DNA of 64,000 bases from Verrucomicrobiia bacterium (GTDB lineage Bacteria > Verrucomicrobiota > Verrucomicrobiia > Verrucomicrobiales > DEV007): contig JAGRPB010000003.1 of the NCBI GenBank assembly GCA_020439945.1, forward strand, positions 1 through 64,000, written 5' to 3'. The translations under genes and the position numbers were made by a program. The notes under the pieces are model-generated. The model had not been told where the DNA came from and did not search any database. It saw only the letters and a program-made list of their open reading frames with translations. Positions 54,444 to 62,981 of the stretch are shown piece after piece. Each line of letters opens with the position of its first letter. Position 1 is the first letter of the stretch.

Positions 54444-55967
54444 ATGAAATGCTCGACCACGTGGCCCCTGTTCCCCGCCTTCCTCGGATTGATGATGGCG
54501 GCCGGACCGCTCTCGCCACCGCCGATTTTTTCCCAGGAAGCGACGAAGGAAAAACCTGCCGCCGAAACGGAGAAGACGGAGGCGCCGAAAAAGAAGAAGG
54601 CGAAAGAAGACGAGGACATCGAGGCACTCACCGATGACTCAGGATTCGATCCCGAGGCCTTCGAGCAGATCGAGCTGTTCACCCGCGTCCTCGAAATCGT
54701 CCGTCAGAACTACGTCGATCCCGAGAAGGTCACCTACGAAAAACTGATCAACAGCGCCCTGACCGGCATGCTGGCCGACCTCGATCCGCACTGCCAGTTC
54801 ATGCAGCCAAAGGTCTTCGAGCAACTCCAGCAGAACACCGGCAGCACCTACGAAGGCGTCGGCATCACCATCTCAATCCGCAGCGAGACGCTCTCCATCG
54901 TCACCGTTCGCGAAGACGGCCCCGCCGCCCGGGCCGGCGTGCTGCCCGGCGACCAGATTCTCAAGATCAACAACATCCTCGCCGAAGATGTCGGGCTGAC
55001 CGAGGCCGTCCAGATGCTCAAGGGCAAGCCCGGAGAAAAACTCAAGCTGACCCTCCGGCGTCCCGCCACCAAGGAACTCATCGAAGTCGAGATGGTCCGG
55101 GAAATCATCAAACAGTCTACCGTCAAAGACATCACCCTGTTGGATCCCAAGCTGACCACTCCCTACAAGATCGGTTACGCCCGCATCCTCCAGTTCAGCG
55201 AACCGACCGCCGACGAACTCGCCGACGCGCTCGACGACCTGGAGCAACAGGGCATGGAGGCCTTCGTCCTCGACATGCGCAACAACCCCGGCGGCCTGCT
55301 CAATGTCGCCATCGACGTCATCGGCGAATTCGTTCCCGCCGGAGAACTGGTCCTGACCACCGAGGGCAAACCCGGTTCCGGTGAGATTCGTCCCTACCGC
55401 ACCCTCGCCGCCCGCAAGCGGCGCGAGCGCGAATATCCCGTCGCCATCCTCATGAACTACGCCAGCGCCAGCGGCGCCGAAGTCGTCGCCGGAGCCCTCC
55501 AGGACATGCGCCGGGCCATCGTGGTCGGCGAAACGTCCTTCGGCAAGGGTTCCGTCCAGTCCATCCTCCCACTCACCGGCACCGACGGCAAAGCCATCCG
55601 CCTGACGACCGCGAAATACTACACCCCGAGCCACCGCACCATCCACGAAAACGGCGTGATTCCCAATATTGTCGCCAGCCTGACTCCGAATGAGGAGGAA
55701 CAGCTCGTTCGCTGGTTCAATCGTGAGGGGCTCAGTCCCGATCAACGCAAGAAGATCGAGAATTTCCAGGACCTGCAATTGATGCGTGCCGTCGACGCCA
55801 TGAAAGGCGCGCTCGTCTACGCCAAAAAAGAGAACGGGGAGGAAAAACCCGAAGCCAAACCTGCCGGGGAAAAGCCGAAACCCGAGGCGGACAAACCGGA
55901 GTCCAAATCCGGGGGCGAAGAGAAGCCCGCCAAGCCCGAAGAGTCGGGCGAGAAAAAGGCGGAATAA
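54444..55967 (+). CDS. C-terminal processing peptidase (S41 family)
   Basis: 507 aa with a signal peptide (residues about 8-28). A PDZ domain (about 125-205; YEGVGITISIRSETL, GDQILKINNI) precedes the S41 protease core with the Ser in NYASASGAEVVAGAL (about 338) and the Lys in GKGSVQ (about 363). It degrades or processes periplasmic proteins by recognising nonpolar C-termini. The C-terminal tail of about 45 residues is a Lys/Glu/Pro-rich low-complexity extension (KPEADKPESKS), as in several PVC homologs. tsaD follows 28 bases later. Confidence 0.94.
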   Translation: MKCSTTWPLFPAFLGLMMAAGPLSPPPIFSQEATKEKPAAETEKTEAPKKKKAKEDEDIEALTDDSGFDPEAFEQIELFTRVLEIVRQNYVDPEKVTYEKLINSALTGMLADLDPHCQFMQPKVFEQLQQNTGSTYEGVGITISIRSETLSIVTVREDGPAARAGVLPGDQILKINNILAEDVGLTEAVQMLKGKPGEKLKLTLRRPATKELIEVEMVREIIKQSTVKDITLLDPKLTTPYKIGYARILQFSEPTADELADALDDLEQQGMEAFVLDMRNNPGGLLNVAIDVIGEFVPAGELVLTTEGKPGSGEIRPYRTLAARKRREREYPVAILMNYASASGAEVVAGALQDMRRAIVVGETSFGKGSVQSILPLTGTDGKAIRLTTAKYYTPSHRTIHENGVIPNIVASLTPNEEEQLVRWFNREGLSPDQRKKIENFQDLQLMRAVDAMKGALVYAKKENGEEKPEAKPAGEKPKPEADKPESKSGGEEKPAKPEESGEKKAE

Positions 55968-55995
55968 CCACCTGTTTTCCTCCCCCAACTCAGCC

Positions 55996-57033
55996 GTGGC
56001 GACCGACCGTTCCGACGCGCTTGTTCTCGCGATCGAGACTTCGTGTGACGAGACCGCCGTCGCCATCGCCAGAGCGAACGGCGACATTGTCGCCAGTGAA
56101 ATCTCCTCACAGATCGCGCTGCACCAGCCCTACGGCGGTGTGGTGCCCGAGCTGGCGTCGCGGAATCACAACCTGACCCTGCGTCCGCTCATCGAGCATA
56201 CCCTGCGATCGGCGGGGATCGAACTCGAAGAAATCGCCGCCATCGCCGCCACAGCCGGCCCGGGGCTCGCCAGTTCGCTTTTGATCGGGAACACCACCGC
56301 CAAGGCGCTCGCCCTCGCCCTCGGCAAACCCTTCTACGCCATCAATCACCTCGAGGGTCACCTGCTCTCACCCTTCATCGGCGGCGGTTCGGACATCGTG
56401 CCCTCCAACCTCGCCCTCGTCGTCAGTGGTGGTCACACCCTGATCGTTCACCTCCGTGGTGCGGGTGACTACGAAGTGCTGGGTTCCACCAAAGACGACG
56501 CGGCCGGCGAGGCTTTTGACAAGGTCGGAAAGATGCTCGGTCTCCCCTATCCCGGTGGCCCGGAGATCGATCGCCGTGCCCGCGGAGGCAATCCCGCCGC
56601 CTTCGATTTCCCCCGCAGCATGATCGACAGCGGCGATTTCCAGTTCAGCTTCAGCGGTCTGAAAACCTCGGTCTTTTACCAACTGAAAAAGCTGCCCGAA
56701 CCTCTCGACGAAGCCACCATCAACGACCTCTGCGCCTCCTTCCAGGAAGCCGTCATCGAAGTACTGGTCGCCAAGACCATCACCGCCGCCGAAAGAACCA
56801 ACGAACGTATCGTGTCTCTCAGCGGCGGGGTCAGTTGCAATCGTCGTCTCCGCGAAGCCATGAGCGCCGCCTGCGAATACGCCGGTCTCGACCTCCGCAT
56901 CGCCGCTCCCGAATACACCACCGACAATGCCGCCATGATCGCCTGGGCCGCCGCCATCAAACAGGGTCAAGCCGCCGACCCAACCCCCTTGGATCAGGAC
57001 ATCAATCCGAATTTGAAGCTGGTGGGAAAGTAG
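55996..57033 (+). CDS. tsaD: tRNA N6-threonylcarbamoyladenosine transferase TsaD
   Basis: 345 aa with a GTG start. LVLAIETSCDETAVAI at the N-terminus, the metal-binding NHLEGH (His at about residues 115 and 119), VSGGHT and STKDDAAGEAFDKVGKMLGLPYPGG are diagnostic. With TsaB, TsaE and TsaC it makes t6A37 in ANN-decoding tRNAs. It lies 28 bases after the peptidase gene and may share its transcript. Convergent with the oxidoreductase gene at 57086. Confidence 0.96.
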   Translation: MATDRSDALVLAIETSCDETAVAIARANGDIVASEISSQIALHQPYGGVVPELASRNHNLTLRPLIEHTLRSAGIELEEIAAIAATAGPGLASSLLIGNTTAKALALALGKPFYAINHLEGHLLSPFIGGGSDIVPSNLALVVSGGHTLIVHLRGAGDYEVLGSTKDDAAGEAFDKVGKMLGLPYPGGPEIDRRARGGNPAAFDFPRSMIDSGDFQFSFSGLKTSVFYQLKKLPEPLDEATINDLCASFQEAVIEVLVAKTITAAERTNERIVSLSGGVSCNRRLREAMSAACEYAGLDLRIAAPEYTTDNAAMIAWAAAIKQGQAADPTPLDQDINPNLKLVGK

Positions 57034-57085
57034 TCGGCCGTTGGCTCTTCGCTTTTGGCTTTTGGCGTTTCCACTCACCCCACCC

Positions 57086-58417
57086 TCAATACCAGACCTC
57101 ATACGGCTTCGTCACACCAGGCACGGCGACCGGGTAGCGACCTTCGGCGTCGGGCTTGACGGGTGGCTCGGAGTTGAAATCGACGAGGTCGTCGGGGACG
57201 AGCTTCATGTTGCTGGCCATGGCGTCTTCCCAGGTCACTTCCTGGCCGGAATAGTTGGTCATGCGGCCAAGAATGGCGGTCATGGTGGCGTTGGCGCCGT
57301 GTTCGGCCTCGTTGTAGGGCAGGTCTTTGCGGATCGCTTCGAAAAACGGGAAGTGTTCCAGTTGATGGCCATCCTCTCCTTTCCGCAGGCGGATCGAGTG
57401 CGCGTTCGGGCCGGTGATGGAGAACTCACGCGCCTCCAGAGCGGCTTCACCAAGCGTGCCGCGCACGTGCTCGCTCACGCTCCGCCAGCAACCGGGGATC
57501 TGGCGAGCCTGGCTCCACATGCGGGTGCCGTCGGCGTATTCGTACTCCACGAAGTGATGATCGAAGATCTGGCCGTTGATGTCCTTGTTGCGGACCTCGC
57601 GGCCGCCCATTCCCTGGGCCCTCACGGGAGTGGCGCCTTTGATCCAGTTGCCGACATCGAGGTTGTGGACGTGTTGCTCGACGTTGTGATCGCCCGACAG
57701 CCAGGTGAAATAATACCAGTTCCGAATCTGGTACTGGAGTTCCGTCTCGCCCGGCATGCGCTCCTTGCCGGCGCGGGCAGAGCCGTCCCAGAAAACGCGC
57801 AGATAGTGCAGGTCTCCCAGCGCACCGTCCTGGATACGTTTCACGATTTCCACGTAGGCAGGTTGATGACGCCGTTGCAGGCCGACACCCACCTTGAGAT
57901 TCTTTTCCTTGGCCACTTTGGCGGCTTCGAGAACGCGCTTGATGCCTGCCACGTCGGTCGCGACCGGTTTTTCCATGAAGACGTGCTTCCCCTGACGCAC
58001 CGCTTCCTCAAAATGCTGGGCTCGGAACCCGGGCGAGGTGGCGAGAATGACGACGTCGCACTCGCCAATCACTGTCTTGTAGTCTTCGAAACCGGTGAAG
58101 ATCTTGTCCGGAGTCACCTTAATGCGATCCTGTTTCTGCTTTTTCAGGATCTCGACGGCTTGTTCTCCCTGGGAACGCTCCACGTCGCAGACCGCCACCA
58201 GATCGACGCCGTCATCGGCATTCATCGCCTGGGCGGCGGCACCGGTGCCGCGTCCTCCGCAACCGACGAGTCCCAGCTTGATCCGGTTCTCCGGCGCGGC
58301 GTGGACATTGGCGGGAATCCAGGCATGAGCCAAGGCGGCGACGGAAGCGGCCGAGGCGCCAGCTCGTACAAAATGGCGACGGGAGAGGGAGTCGTTCGAT
58401 GAGGGGATCTCGTTCAT
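57086..58417 (-). CDS. Tat-exported Gfo/Idh/MocA oxidoreductase
   Basis: 443 aa. The twin-arginine signal is SLSRRHFVRAGASAASVAAL (about residues 10-29). IKLGLVGCGGRGTGAA gives the NAD(P) loop, and EKPVATD carries the conserved lysine of the family; the C-terminal dimer domain follows (GLQRRHQPAYVEIV; WLSGDHNVEQHVHNLD). Exported Gfo/Idh/MocA proteins are common in PVC bacteria, where their cofactor supply and substrates are unclear; some of this family act as glycan-cleaving enzymes with tightly held NAD. The sequence alone does not tell which applies. Confidence 0.92.
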   Translation of the reverse strand: MNEIPSSNDSLSRRHFVRAGASAASVAALAHAWIPANVHAAPENRIKLGLVGCGGRGTGAAAQAMNADDGVDLVAVCDVERSQGEQAVEILKKQKQDRIKVTPDKIFTGFEDYKTVIGECDVVILATSPGFRAQHFEEAVRQGKHVFMEKPVATDVAGIKRVLEAAKVAKEKNLKVGVGLQRRHQPAYVEIVKRIQDGALGDLHYLRVFWDGSARAGKERMPGETELQYQIRNWYYFTWLSGDHNVEQHVHNLDVGNWIKGATPVRAQGMGGREVRNKDINGQIFDHHFVEYEYADGTRMWSQARQIPGCWRSVSEHVRGTLGEAALEAREFSITGPNAHSIRLRKGEDGHQLEHFPFFEAIRKDLPYNEAEHGANATMTAILGRMTNYSGQEVTWEDAMASNMKLVPDDLVDFNSEPPVKPDAEGRYPVAVPGVTKPYEVWY

Positions 58418-58488
58418 GGGCCGATCCTAGCCACCGCGGCGAGGCGGTGGCGAGAAAGATCGCGACACGATGACGGGATTCGCCAAAC

Positions 58489-58704
58489 TCAATCGCGATC
58501 GCCGGAATCGTCCCCTTCCGATTTCCACCAGTCGGCGGACTTTTCCCAGGTATCGGAGCGTTCCGTTTTGCCAGGTTCGATCTCCGAATCGCCGACCACT
58601 GAACGAACTGAGTCAGGTTCCGGCAAGGGATGCGCCGAGCGCCAGCGGAGATAGAACAGCGCTCCCAGCATGGCGAGAATCATCAGCCCGACGATCGCCG
58701 CCAT
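58489..58704 (-). CDS. small single-pass membrane protein, start uncertain
   Basis: 71 aa from the ATG at 58704. The N-terminal half is one membrane helix (MAAIVGLMILAMLGALFYL), and the rest is acidic with a WWKSEGDD tail. The same frame continues upstream for about 45 codons and reads like a signal peptide with an AWAH cleavage region (CGFGIFVSAPAAWAHRRAAG), but I find no ATG, GTG or TTG there before it enters the ArsR gene. Either the start is unusual, the ancestral start is lost, or only the short form is real. Confidence 0.45.
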   Translation of the reverse strand: MAAIVGLMILAMLGALFYLRWRSAHPLPEPDSVRSVVGDSEIEPGKTERSDTWEKSADWWKSEGDDSGDRD

Positions 58705-58834
58705 GGTGATCCCGTAGGCGTGACTACTGGCCGAACCCTCGAGATCGAATCCGAAACCGGCCGCTCGCCGATGTGCCCACGCCGCGGGAGCGCTGACGAA
58801 AATACCGAAGCCGCAGAGCGTTCCCGTGAGGAGG

Positions 58835-59164
58835 CTAGATCTGGTAGAAAACCTCCGCGCTGGCGCGAGCCGATCGATTGAGCTTGTCGCAAACCAGCTC
58901 GCACAGATCGTAGACCATCTTTTCCTTGATGGAGTAGAAGACCTGGTTGCCACGCTGCTCACGAAACAGCAGGTCGGCTTCGTAGAGTGTCTTGAGCTGC
59001 TTGGACACATTGGCCTGCGAGGTTTCCAGTTGTTCGACGAGATCGTTGACCGAGTAAGGCTGGTCTTTCAACAGTTGCAGGATCGCCAGTCGGGTGGGCT
59101 CGGAGAACACGCGGAACATTTCCGCGACCCGGATCAGGCTTTCCCGATTTGGTTTCTGGGACAT
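58835..59164 (-). CDS. ArsR/SmtB-family transcriptional repressor
   Basis: 109 aa from the ATG at 59164; upstream codons lack family character. A winged helix-turn-helix covers residues 14-78 (VFSEPTRLAILQLL, then SVNDLVEQLETSQANVSKQLKTL). Two cysteines (Cys88, Cys92) in YDLCELVCDKL are the only cysteines, a CxxxC placement that could sense sulfane sulfur, thiols or metal. It is divergent from two YeeE/YedE genes, a context known for sulfur-sensing ArsR proteins (BigR/SqrR-like). A palindrome in the shared promoter region is the likely operator. Confidence 0.9.
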   Translation of the reverse strand: MSQKPNRESLIRVAEMFRVFSEPTRLAILQLLKDQPYSVNDLVEQLETSQANVSKQLKTLYEADLLFREQRGNQVFYSIKEKMVYDLCELVCDKLNRSARASAEVFYQI

Positions 59165-59325
59165 TGGGCTGGTGACGTTGAGTCGTGATTGAAGAGGGAT
59201 TCGAGACACGAGAGAAAAACGACTCACTGAAGGAGTGGAGCGGTTCACCGGCCGACCTTGCCCGACCGCCGCGCTTCACGAGGGCATGATGCCAGCGAAA
59301 CCGGATCGGCGCAAGAAATTATTGT

Positions 59326-59354
59326 TTGACTATATCGCCAAATAGCGATATTTC
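59326..59354. promoter_or_regulatory. palindromic ArsR operator overlapping a candidate promoter
   Basis: ATATCGC (59332-59338) and GCGATAT (59345-59351) form a perfect 7-base inverted repeat around six bases. On the plus strand TTGACT (59326-59331) and TATTTC (59349-59354, weak) sit 17 bases apart, so the palindrome would cover the -35/-10 spacer. It lies seven bases before the start of the YeeE gene and about 170 bases before the ArsR start. Confidence 0.7.
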
Positions 59355-59360
59355 TGCTCC

Positions 59361-59912
59361 ATGGCCTCCGAGAAATCCTCTTCCCTTTCCCTTCGCGCCT
59401 CCTCCTGGAGTCCCTACGCGGTGGGCGCCGGCATCGGGCTGCTGAGCTGGCTGGTGTTTCTGGTGGTCAACAAGCCGCTGGGCATGTCCACCGAGATTTC
59501 GAAATTCTCCGGCTGCGCCACCAGCCTCATGACCGGCTGGGAAAAGATGGTGGCCAATCCCTATTGGGCAAAAACGACGCCCGCTTTTGGCTACAGCACC
59601 GTGTTCCTGATTTTCACCGCCATCGGCGCGGGCGTCAGCGCCCTGCTCGGCGGAACCTTTCGCCTGGAAAAAGTGCCGGCGCTCTGGTCGGCGCATCACG
59701 GAAAGGGCACCGCCAAACGCATGGCGGCGGCTTTCGTCGGCGGGATGATCCTCCTCTACGGCGCCCGGTTGGCGGGCGGCTGCACCAGCGGTCACGGCAT
59801 TTCGGGAACGCTGCAACTGGCGGTCTCCAGCTGGATCTTTTTCGCCGTTCTCTTCGCGGCCGGCATTGTCACCGCGCGCCTGCTTTTCCGGAATCCCAAC
59901 ACCGCGGAGTGA
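59361..59912 (+). CDS. YeeE/YedE-type sulfur transporter, first half
   Basis: 183 aa with about four membrane segments. The key motif GGCTSGHGISG (about 138-148) is the conserved cysteine site of the YeeE/YedE (TsuA/PmpA-like) family that brings thiosulfate or sulfane sulfur across the inner membrane. Full-length family members are about 350 aa; here a second gene at 59955 supplies the other half. A second cysteine (GCATSL, about 52) is also present. The 42-base gap to its partner holds a dispersed repeat. Confidence 0.9.
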   Translation: MASEKSSSLSLRASSWSPYAVGAGIGLLSWLVFLVVNKPLGMSTEISKFSGCATSLMTGWEKMVANPYWAKTTPAFGYSTVFLIFTAIGAGVSALLGGTFRLEKVPALWSAHHGKGTAKRMAAAFVGGMILLYGARLAGGCTSGHGISGTLQLAVSSWIFFAVLFAAGIVTARLLFRNPNTAE

Positions 59913-59947
59913 ACCCTGTTCGATCCCGGACCCAACCCTCTTCACTC
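59909..59947. repeat. dispersed ACCCTGTT repeat, copy 4
   Basis: GAACCCTGTTCGATCCCGG and ACCCAACCCTCTTCACTC follow in the same order and spacing as in the copies at 11.8 and 25.8 kb. It begins at the stop codon of the first YeeE/YedE gene and ends a few bases before the second. Confidence 0.65.
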
Positions 59948-59954
59948 CTTTGCC

Positions 59955-60527
59955 ATGAGCCTTCCCATCTCCACCAGTTCCACCGCCGGTCTCGTGTTGG
60001 CCGCGGTCTTCGGCACCCTCTTTGGCGTGCTGCTGAACAAGGGCCGCGTGACGCAGTACGACGTGATCGTGAACCTGTTCCGGTTTCGTGATCTCACCGT
60101 GCTCAAGGTGATGCTCACCGCGATCGTGGTGGGTGGCATCGGGGTCTTCGCGATGATGCATCTCGGCTGGCTGGAAGGCTGGCACATCAAGGACGCCAAC
60201 GTCCTTGCGCTCATTTTAGGCGGCGCCCTGTTCGGCGTCGGGATGGTATTGTATGGCTACTGCCCCGGCACCGGGGTGGCAGCCATCGCCACCGGCAGTC
60301 TCCACGCCTTGGTCGGGTTTTTCGGCATGATCGCCGGAGGCATCGTCTACGCCTTCACCTATCCCTGGCTACAACAGCACGTGCTCGGCGTGGGCGCACT
60401 TGGCAAAGTGCGCCTCGCCGACGTCACCCACATCCCCGACATCGCCTGGTGGGCGGTCCTCGCGGTGGGGGTTGCCCTGCTTTTCCGCTGGCTGGAAAAA
60501 ATCGGTCGGCACGCGACGGTTTCGTGA
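59955..60527 (+). CDS. YeeE/YedE-type sulfur transporter, second half
   Basis: 190 aa with about five membrane segments. YGYCPGTGVAAIATG (about 98-112) is the second conserved cysteine motif of the family. Paired with the gene at 59361 it would form a complete two-subunit sulfur importer (PmpA/PmpB arrangement). Both should be controlled by the divergent ArsR protein. No sulfurtransferase or persulfide dioxygenase gene is next to it, so the imported sulfur's use is not evident here. Confidence 0.92.
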   Translation: MSLPISTSSTAGLVLAAVFGTLFGVLLNKGRVTQYDVIVNLFRFRDLTVLKVMLTAIVVGGIGVFAMMHLGWLEGWHIKDANVLALILGGALFGVGMVLYGYCPGTGVAAIATGSLHALVGFFGMIAGGIVYAFTYPWLQQHVLGVGALGKVRLADVTHIPDIAWWAVLAVGVALLFRWLEKIGRHATVS

Positions 60528-60656
60528 GTCGGAATTCCTCCTCCACCCCAGGATTCCACTCCAAGTCGCGTGTCCGGCCGGCCCAGCCGGAAAGAGACGC
60601 TACCAGTAGCATCCGCGCCCATTGACGGCCATTGGACGGCCCGTTATGGTCGCCGC

Positions 60657-61436
60657 GTGAAACTCATTCGGACTCTTTGTCTCGCCGCGGTCGTCGCGGT
60701 CTTTTTCTGTCCCTGCCTCGATCGGGCCCGTGCCGCCGATGCCGGGGAGAATCAATTTTTCGAACTCCGGACCTACTACACGAATCCCGGAAAACTGGAC
60801 GCGTTGCTGAAGCGATTTCGACAGCACACGCTGACGCTTTTCGAGAAACACGGCATGACCAATGTCGCCTACTGGTTACCGGTCAGTAACGAGGAACAGA
60901 TTCTCGTCTACCTGATGGCCTACCCCAGCCGGGAGGCGCGCGACGCCAGTTGGAAGGCCTTCGGAGCCGATCCGGACTGGAAGGCCGCCTACGCCGAGTC
61001 CACGAAAAACGGAAAACTGGTGCGAAAAGTCGACAGCGTGTTCCTGATGTCGACGGACTACTCGCCCGCGCTGAAAATCGAAGCCCAGGATCCGCCGCGC
61101 CTCTTCGAATTGCGACGTTACACGACGAACGAAGGCAAGCTGCAGAATCTGGACGCCCGTTTCCGCGATCACACGGTCAATCTGTTCGCGAAACACGGGA
61201 TGACCAACCTGCTATACACCCACCTCACTCCCGGACAGGAAGGCTCGGAAAACACCTTGGTCTATCTGCTGGCCCATCCGGACAACAAGGCGCGCGACAC
61301 GGCTTTTGAAGCCTTTCGCCTCGATCCCGAATGGCAGAAAGCGCGGAAGGAATCCGAGGCGGCCGGCCCCCTGCTGATCAAGGACGGCGTGCAGTCGCTG
61401 CTGCTGAAACCGACCGATTTTTCGCCGTTGAAATAA
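60657..61436 (+). CDS. exported tandem NIPSNAP-domain protein
   Basis: 259 aa with a GTG start at 60657, giving a signal peptide (LIRTLCLAAVVAVFFCPCLDRARA). Two NIPSNAP domains follow in tandem: FFELRTYYTNPGKLDALLKRF (about 33-53) and LFELRRYTTNEGKLQNLDARF (about 146-166), each with HGMTN about 20 residues later. The family has a dimeric ferredoxin-like fold; its function is unknown and it is often found in PVC genomes as an exported protein. The frame is open upstream but has no signal character there. Confidence 0.88.
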   Translation: MKLIRTLCLAAVVAVFFCPCLDRARAADAGENQFFELRTYYTNPGKLDALLKRFRQHTLTLFEKHGMTNVAYWLPVSNEEQILVYLMAYPSREARDASWKAFGADPDWKAAYAESTKNGKLVRKVDSVFLMSTDYSPALKIEAQDPPRLFELRRYTTNEGKLQNLDARFRDHTVNLFAKHGMTNLLYTHLTPGQEGSENTLVYLLAHPDNKARDTAFEAFRLDPEWQKARKESEAAGPLLIKDGVQSLLLKPTDFSPLK

Positions 61437-61472
61437 GGGTCGGGGTTCCGGTTTTTCCCGCGAAAAAGCCGC

Positions 61473-61538
61473 GGCGGCACTCGACTTTTCCCGAAGTTGC
61501 GGCATTAGTGCCGCCCGCGAATTTTCCGCGCCTTTTTT
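61473..61538 (+). terminator. stem-loop with T-run before lysC (terminator or attenuator)
   Basis: GGCGGCACT (61473-61481) pairs perfectly with AGTGCCGCC (61507-61515), a second small stem CGCG/CGCG follows, and TTTTTT lies at 61533-61538, eight bases before the lysC start. It fits a terminator for the NIPSNAP gene or a leader attenuator for lysC. No lysine riboswitch-like length or motif is present. Confidence 0.45.
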
Positions 61539-61546
61539 CAAAACCC

Positions 61547-62776
61547 GTGAGCCTCATCGTCCAGAAATACGGCGGCACCTCCGTCGGAACGGCCGAACGC
61601 ATCCGCAACGTGGCGGAGCGTATCCTCGATTACCATCGCCAGGGACACCAGGTCGTGGCGGTGGTCTCGGCGATGGCGGGTGTCACCAATCGGCTGATCG
61701 AACTGGCCTCGGACGTGACGGGACCCGATCACACGCCGACCGAGCGCGAGATGGACGTGCTGCTCGCCACCGGCGAACAGACCACCATCGCGCTCACCGC
61801 CATGGCCATCAACGCGATGGGTGGCAAGGCGGTGTCGCTGACCGGTGCCCAGGCGGGAATTGAGACAGACGGGGTCCACACCAAGGCGCGCATTTCGAAT
61901 ATCACCCCGAGCGAGGTGCATCGCTTTCTCGACGAGGGCAACATCGTCATCCTCGCCGGATTCCAGGGTCGCACGCCGGAGGGGCGCATCACCACGCTCG
62001 GCCGCGGCGGCTCCGACCTGACCGCCATCGCCATGGCCGCGGCGATCGATGCCGATCTCTGCCAGATTTTCACCGATGTCGACGGCGTCTACACCTGCGA
62101 TCCCCGCGTGGTGCCCGTCGCCAAAAAGCTCGACGAGATCAGCTACGATGAACTGTTGGAAATGGCCAGCAGCGGCACGAAAGTGATGCAGTCGCGCTCG
62201 GTCGAGTTTGCCAAGAAATTCGGCGTGCGCTTCGAGGTGCGCAGCAGCCTCAACGACAATCCCGGAACCCTCGTCCGCGAAGAAACCATGAGTATGGAAT
62301 CCGTCGTCATCCGCGGCGTCAGCCTGGAACGCGATCAAGCCAAGGTCACCATCACCGGTGTCGGCGATCACCCCGGCACCGCCAGCAAGATCTTCGGCCC
62401 GGTGGCCGGGGCCAACGTCATCATCGACATGATCGTTCAGAACGTGTCGAAAACCGGGATCACCGACATCTCGTTCACCCTGAACAAGGCCGACCTCGCC
62501 AAGGCGGAAACCGCTCTCAAGCCAGTGCTCGCCGAACTGGGTGAAAGCGTGACCATGGAAGCCGAGGACGGCATCGCCAAGCTCAGCGTGGTCGGTATCG
62601 GGATGCGGTCCCACGCCGGCGTCGCCGCGCAGATGTTCGAGACCTTGTCCGCCGCGGGAGTAAACATCCAGATGATCTCCACGTCAGAGATCAAGATCAC
62701 GGTGACGGTCTCCGAGGACCAGATCGAAACCGCCGCCCAAGCGGTGCATGACGCCTTCGGCCTGGCAAAGGCCTGA
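61547..62776 (+). CDS. lysC: aspartate kinase
   Basis: 409 aa with a GTG start. VQKYGGTSVGTAERI at the N-terminus, VVSAMAGVTNRL and GRGGSDLTAIAMAAAI are aspartokinase signatures. Two ACT domains follow (about 265-405), so lysine or threonine feedback is expected. It phosphorylates aspartate as the first step to lysine, threonine and methionine. The length is that of the monofunctional class. metF nearby also serves methionine synthesis, but on a separate transcript with an unrelated minus-strand gene between them. Confidence 0.96.
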   Translation: MSLIVQKYGGTSVGTAERIRNVAERILDYHRQGHQVVAVVSAMAGVTNRLIELASDVTGPDHTPTEREMDVLLATGEQTTIALTAMAINAMGGKAVSLTGAQAGIETDGVHTKARISNITPSEVHRFLDEGNIVILAGFQGRTPEGRITTLGRGGSDLTAIAMAAAIDADLCQIFTDVDGVYTCDPRVVPVAKKLDEISYDELLEMASSGTKVMQSRSVEFAKKFGVRFEVRSSLNDNPGTLVREETMSMESVVIRGVSLERDQAKVTITGVGDHPGTASKIFGPVAGANVIIDMIVQNVSKTGITDISFTLNKADLAKAETALKPVLAELGESVTMEAEDGIAKLSVVGIGMRSHAGVAAQMFETLSAAGVNIQMISTSEIKITVTVSEDQIETAAQAVHDAFGLAKA

Positions 62777-62843
62777 GCGGATTCGAACGCACGGGAGTTT
62801 CAGAAGTTTTCCCGGCACCCGACCAATTCGAGAAAATTCCGGG

Positions 62844-62905
62844 AATTCGTGGCCATTTGTGTTCTCGGATTTTTCAACACGAATTCTCACGAATGGACAC
62901 GAATT
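62844..62905. repeat. short CACGAATT-type repeat
   Basis: CACGAATT (62878-62885), CACGAATG (62888-62895) and CACGAATT (62898-62905) recur every ten bases, and the inverted unit AATTCGTG lies at 62844-62851. The whole could fold into a hairpin. It sits in the 205-base gap between lysC and the minus-strand gene at 62982. Confidence 0.6.
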
Positions 62906-62981
62906 GGCTTCGCATCCGTTCACAGAAACACCAAGCCTACCTTCCTCCAGAGGAGTAGCCGGCCACGGTTCACTTTCCCGA

